From contig JALTRC010000638.1 of assembly GCA_026998145.1 (NCBI GenBank), forward strand, positions 1 to 6,786: 6,786 bases of DNA, read 5' to 3'. This stretch comes from Gammaproteobacteria bacterium. Lineage in GTDB: Bacteria > Pseudomonadota > Gammaproteobacteria > SZUA-229. Positions within the stretch are counted from its first letter, which is position 1. Each line of letters begins with the position of its first letter. A model generated the notes under the pieces. That model saw only the letters and a list, made by a program, of their open reading frames with translations. It searched no databases and was not told where the DNA came from. Shown here piece after piece: positions 5,851-6,786 of this stretch. The translations under genes and the position numbers were made by a program.

Positions 5851-5871
5851 TCGAAGCAAGCTCCGAGCCGT
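5842..5871 (-). terminator. Rho-independent terminator after dsrP
   Basis: Read on the minus strand, ACGGCTCG (5871-5864) pairs with CGAGCCGT (5853-5846) as a perfect 8-bp GC-rich stem. After one mismatch the loop side can add 3 more pairs. A run of five T (5846-5842) and then GTTTG follows. The position 30 bp after the dsrP stop fits. A second small hairpin, TTTAGC/GCTAAA (5892-5876) with a 5-nt loop, sits between stop and terminator. Confidence 0.85.
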
Positions 5872-5901
5872 CTGATTTAGCTTGCTGCTAAAAGGCGAGG
5901 T

Positions 5902-6786
5902 TTACTCAGCCTTATAGTGTGGGTCGGCAACTTCATCTGCCAGGGTTCTAGGCAGCAGGCCCAGAACCTTAATAGCGAAGCTCACCAGGAAAAGTGACAG
6001 TGCAACACCGCCCAGCCCCAGCATGTATTCAGGTAAAGAAGCAGAGTACTGTGTAACCTGACCATCATAGAAGCTGCTTTCCAGTACTTCCATACCGGGA
6101 TATATTTCCATTGGGTAAGCCTGACCGCCAATGATAACGGTATACATGGTTGCCAGGCCGCCGATGATTACCAGTGCAGCAGCTGTTGCCAGTGTTTTAC
6201 GGCAGCTGCCCAGTTTTCCGGGTGCAAATACCAATAGAAGGGGTAATACAGTTCCCAGTAGAATCTGGCCAATCCAGAAGATTTTTGAGTATGTAGAACC
6301 TCCATTCTCTCCTAACAACATAAAGAATTCATAACCATGATGCTCGGTTTCATATAGATTGGTGAGGTGATAAATAATAACGAAGAATACCGCACCGGCG
6401 ACAAAAATACCCAGTAGTTTACGCAGGCGATTCAACACTACATCACCCAGCTCACGGCCTGTACCATTATAAGCTGCCATCAGTACCAGAATATAGATAG
6501 CTAGACCGAAAGCGAATGACATCACAATAAACATAGGTGCCATAATGGCTGCATCATAGGCAGAGCGGGCGACAATAAAGCCGAAGATAGAGCCGGTACC
6601 TGTTGTTAGGATAAGTCGCCAGATAAAGGCAGCAAATCCAGCGTAATGGCTGTATTGCTTCATAGTACGATCCAGCATAAACCAGGCATAGATACCGACA
6701 ACCACGAAAAAGCCGTTATACAAAATAATATTCCATGCAAAGATGGACTTGAAATTGTATTTGGTCATGGCAACGATCAGCCGATC
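5902..6786 (-). CDS. dsrP: DsrP: NrfD/PsrC-family membrane subunit, 5' end outside the window
   Basis: DsrP is an integral membrane protein of the NrfD/PsrC family that works with DsrMKJO in the cytoplasmic membrane, linking quinones to the Dsr sulfur-oxidation system. The open frame runs off the window edge: before the ATG at 6768 the frame continues in sense as DRLIVA without a stop, and DRLIVAMTKYNFKSIFAWN is typical of the interior of NrfD-type proteins. The Met is therefore internal, not the start. The visible 294 residues, of about 400 usual for the family, hold about seven membrane helices, at roughly 17-38, 50-72, 80-104, 122-144, 167-188, 197-219 and 253-277. A conserved-looking GGQAYPMEIYPG loop (220-231) is present. 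The tail is short and hydrophilic. dsrN follows on the same strand, which argues for DsrP over other NrfD relatives. A terminator follows the stop. Confidence 0.87.
   Translation of the reverse strand, partial: DRLIVAMTKYNFKSIFAWNIILYNGFFVVVGIYAWFMLDRTMKQYSHYAGFAAFIWRLILTTGTGSIFGFIVARSAYDAAIMAPMFIVMSFAFGLAIYILVLMAAYNGTGRELGDVVLNRLRKLLGIFVAGAVFFVIIYHLTNLYETEHHGYEFFMLLGENGGSTYSKIFWIGQILLGTVLPLLLVFAPGKLGSCRKTLATAAALVIIGGLATMYTVIIGGQAYPMEIYPGMEVLESSFYDGQVTQYSASLPEYMLGLGGVALSLFLVSFAIKVLGLLPRTLADEVADPHYKAE

Noticed and set aside
5902..6768. Taking the ATG at 6768 as the start of the NrfD-like protein
   Set aside because: The frame stays open to the window edge and encodes DRLIVA in sense, and the protein would be far short of the family length, so the Met is internal.
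1..6786. CRISPR array, tRNA or rRNA genes
   Set aside because: No regularly spaced direct repeats and no recognisable tRNA or rRNA sequence were seen on either strand by eye.

Overview
The window looks like chromosomal DNA of a sulfur-oxidising gammaproteobacterium that uses the reverse dissimilatory sulfite reductase (dsr) pathway. The minus strand carries, in transcription order, a dsrP-like membrane protein (5' end outside the window), a CbiA-type amidase resembling dsrN, and a cysteine-free IscA-like protein that matches the DsrR pattern. The order P-N-R is that of the 3' end of the dsr cluster of Allochromatium vinosum, and dsrN and dsrR are typical of sulfur oxidisers. Species cannot be decided from the sequence.

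Layout from left to right. Positions 1-126 are the right end of an IS3-family insertion sequence: the last 25 codons of the transposase plus a terminal repeat. It abuts a 5'-truncated type I restriction specificity gene (hsdS, 127-659), visibly more AT-rich than the rest, which appears to have been cut by the insertion. A 73-bp spacer with a perfect 9-bp hairpin leads to ung (uracil-DNA glycosylase, 733-1407, plus strand). ung converges, with one base between stop codons, on a minus-strand block that occupies the rest of the window.

The minus-strand block reads, from its 5' end at the right: dsrP (6786-5902), a rho-independent terminator (5871-5842), a 220-bp spacer with a long inverted repeat, then a compact five-gene run: dsrN (5681-4293), dsrR (4296-3985), a NarX/LiaS-like histidine kinase (3973-2558), a NarL/LuxR-type response regulator (2541-1870) and a single-domain rhodanese (1873-1409). 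dsrN/dsrR and regulator/rhodanese overlap by ATGA; the other junctions are 11 and 16 bp.

Functionally, DsrP belongs to the membrane electron-transfer side of Dsr sulfur oxidation, DsrN prepares the siro(heme)amide cofactor of DsrAB, and DsrR has been linked in A. vinosum to control of dsr expression. The tight joining of these genes to a two-component system and a rhodanese suggests a dedicated sensory and sulfur-transfer module at the end of the dsr locus. This link is an inference from gene order and is the most interesting point of the window.
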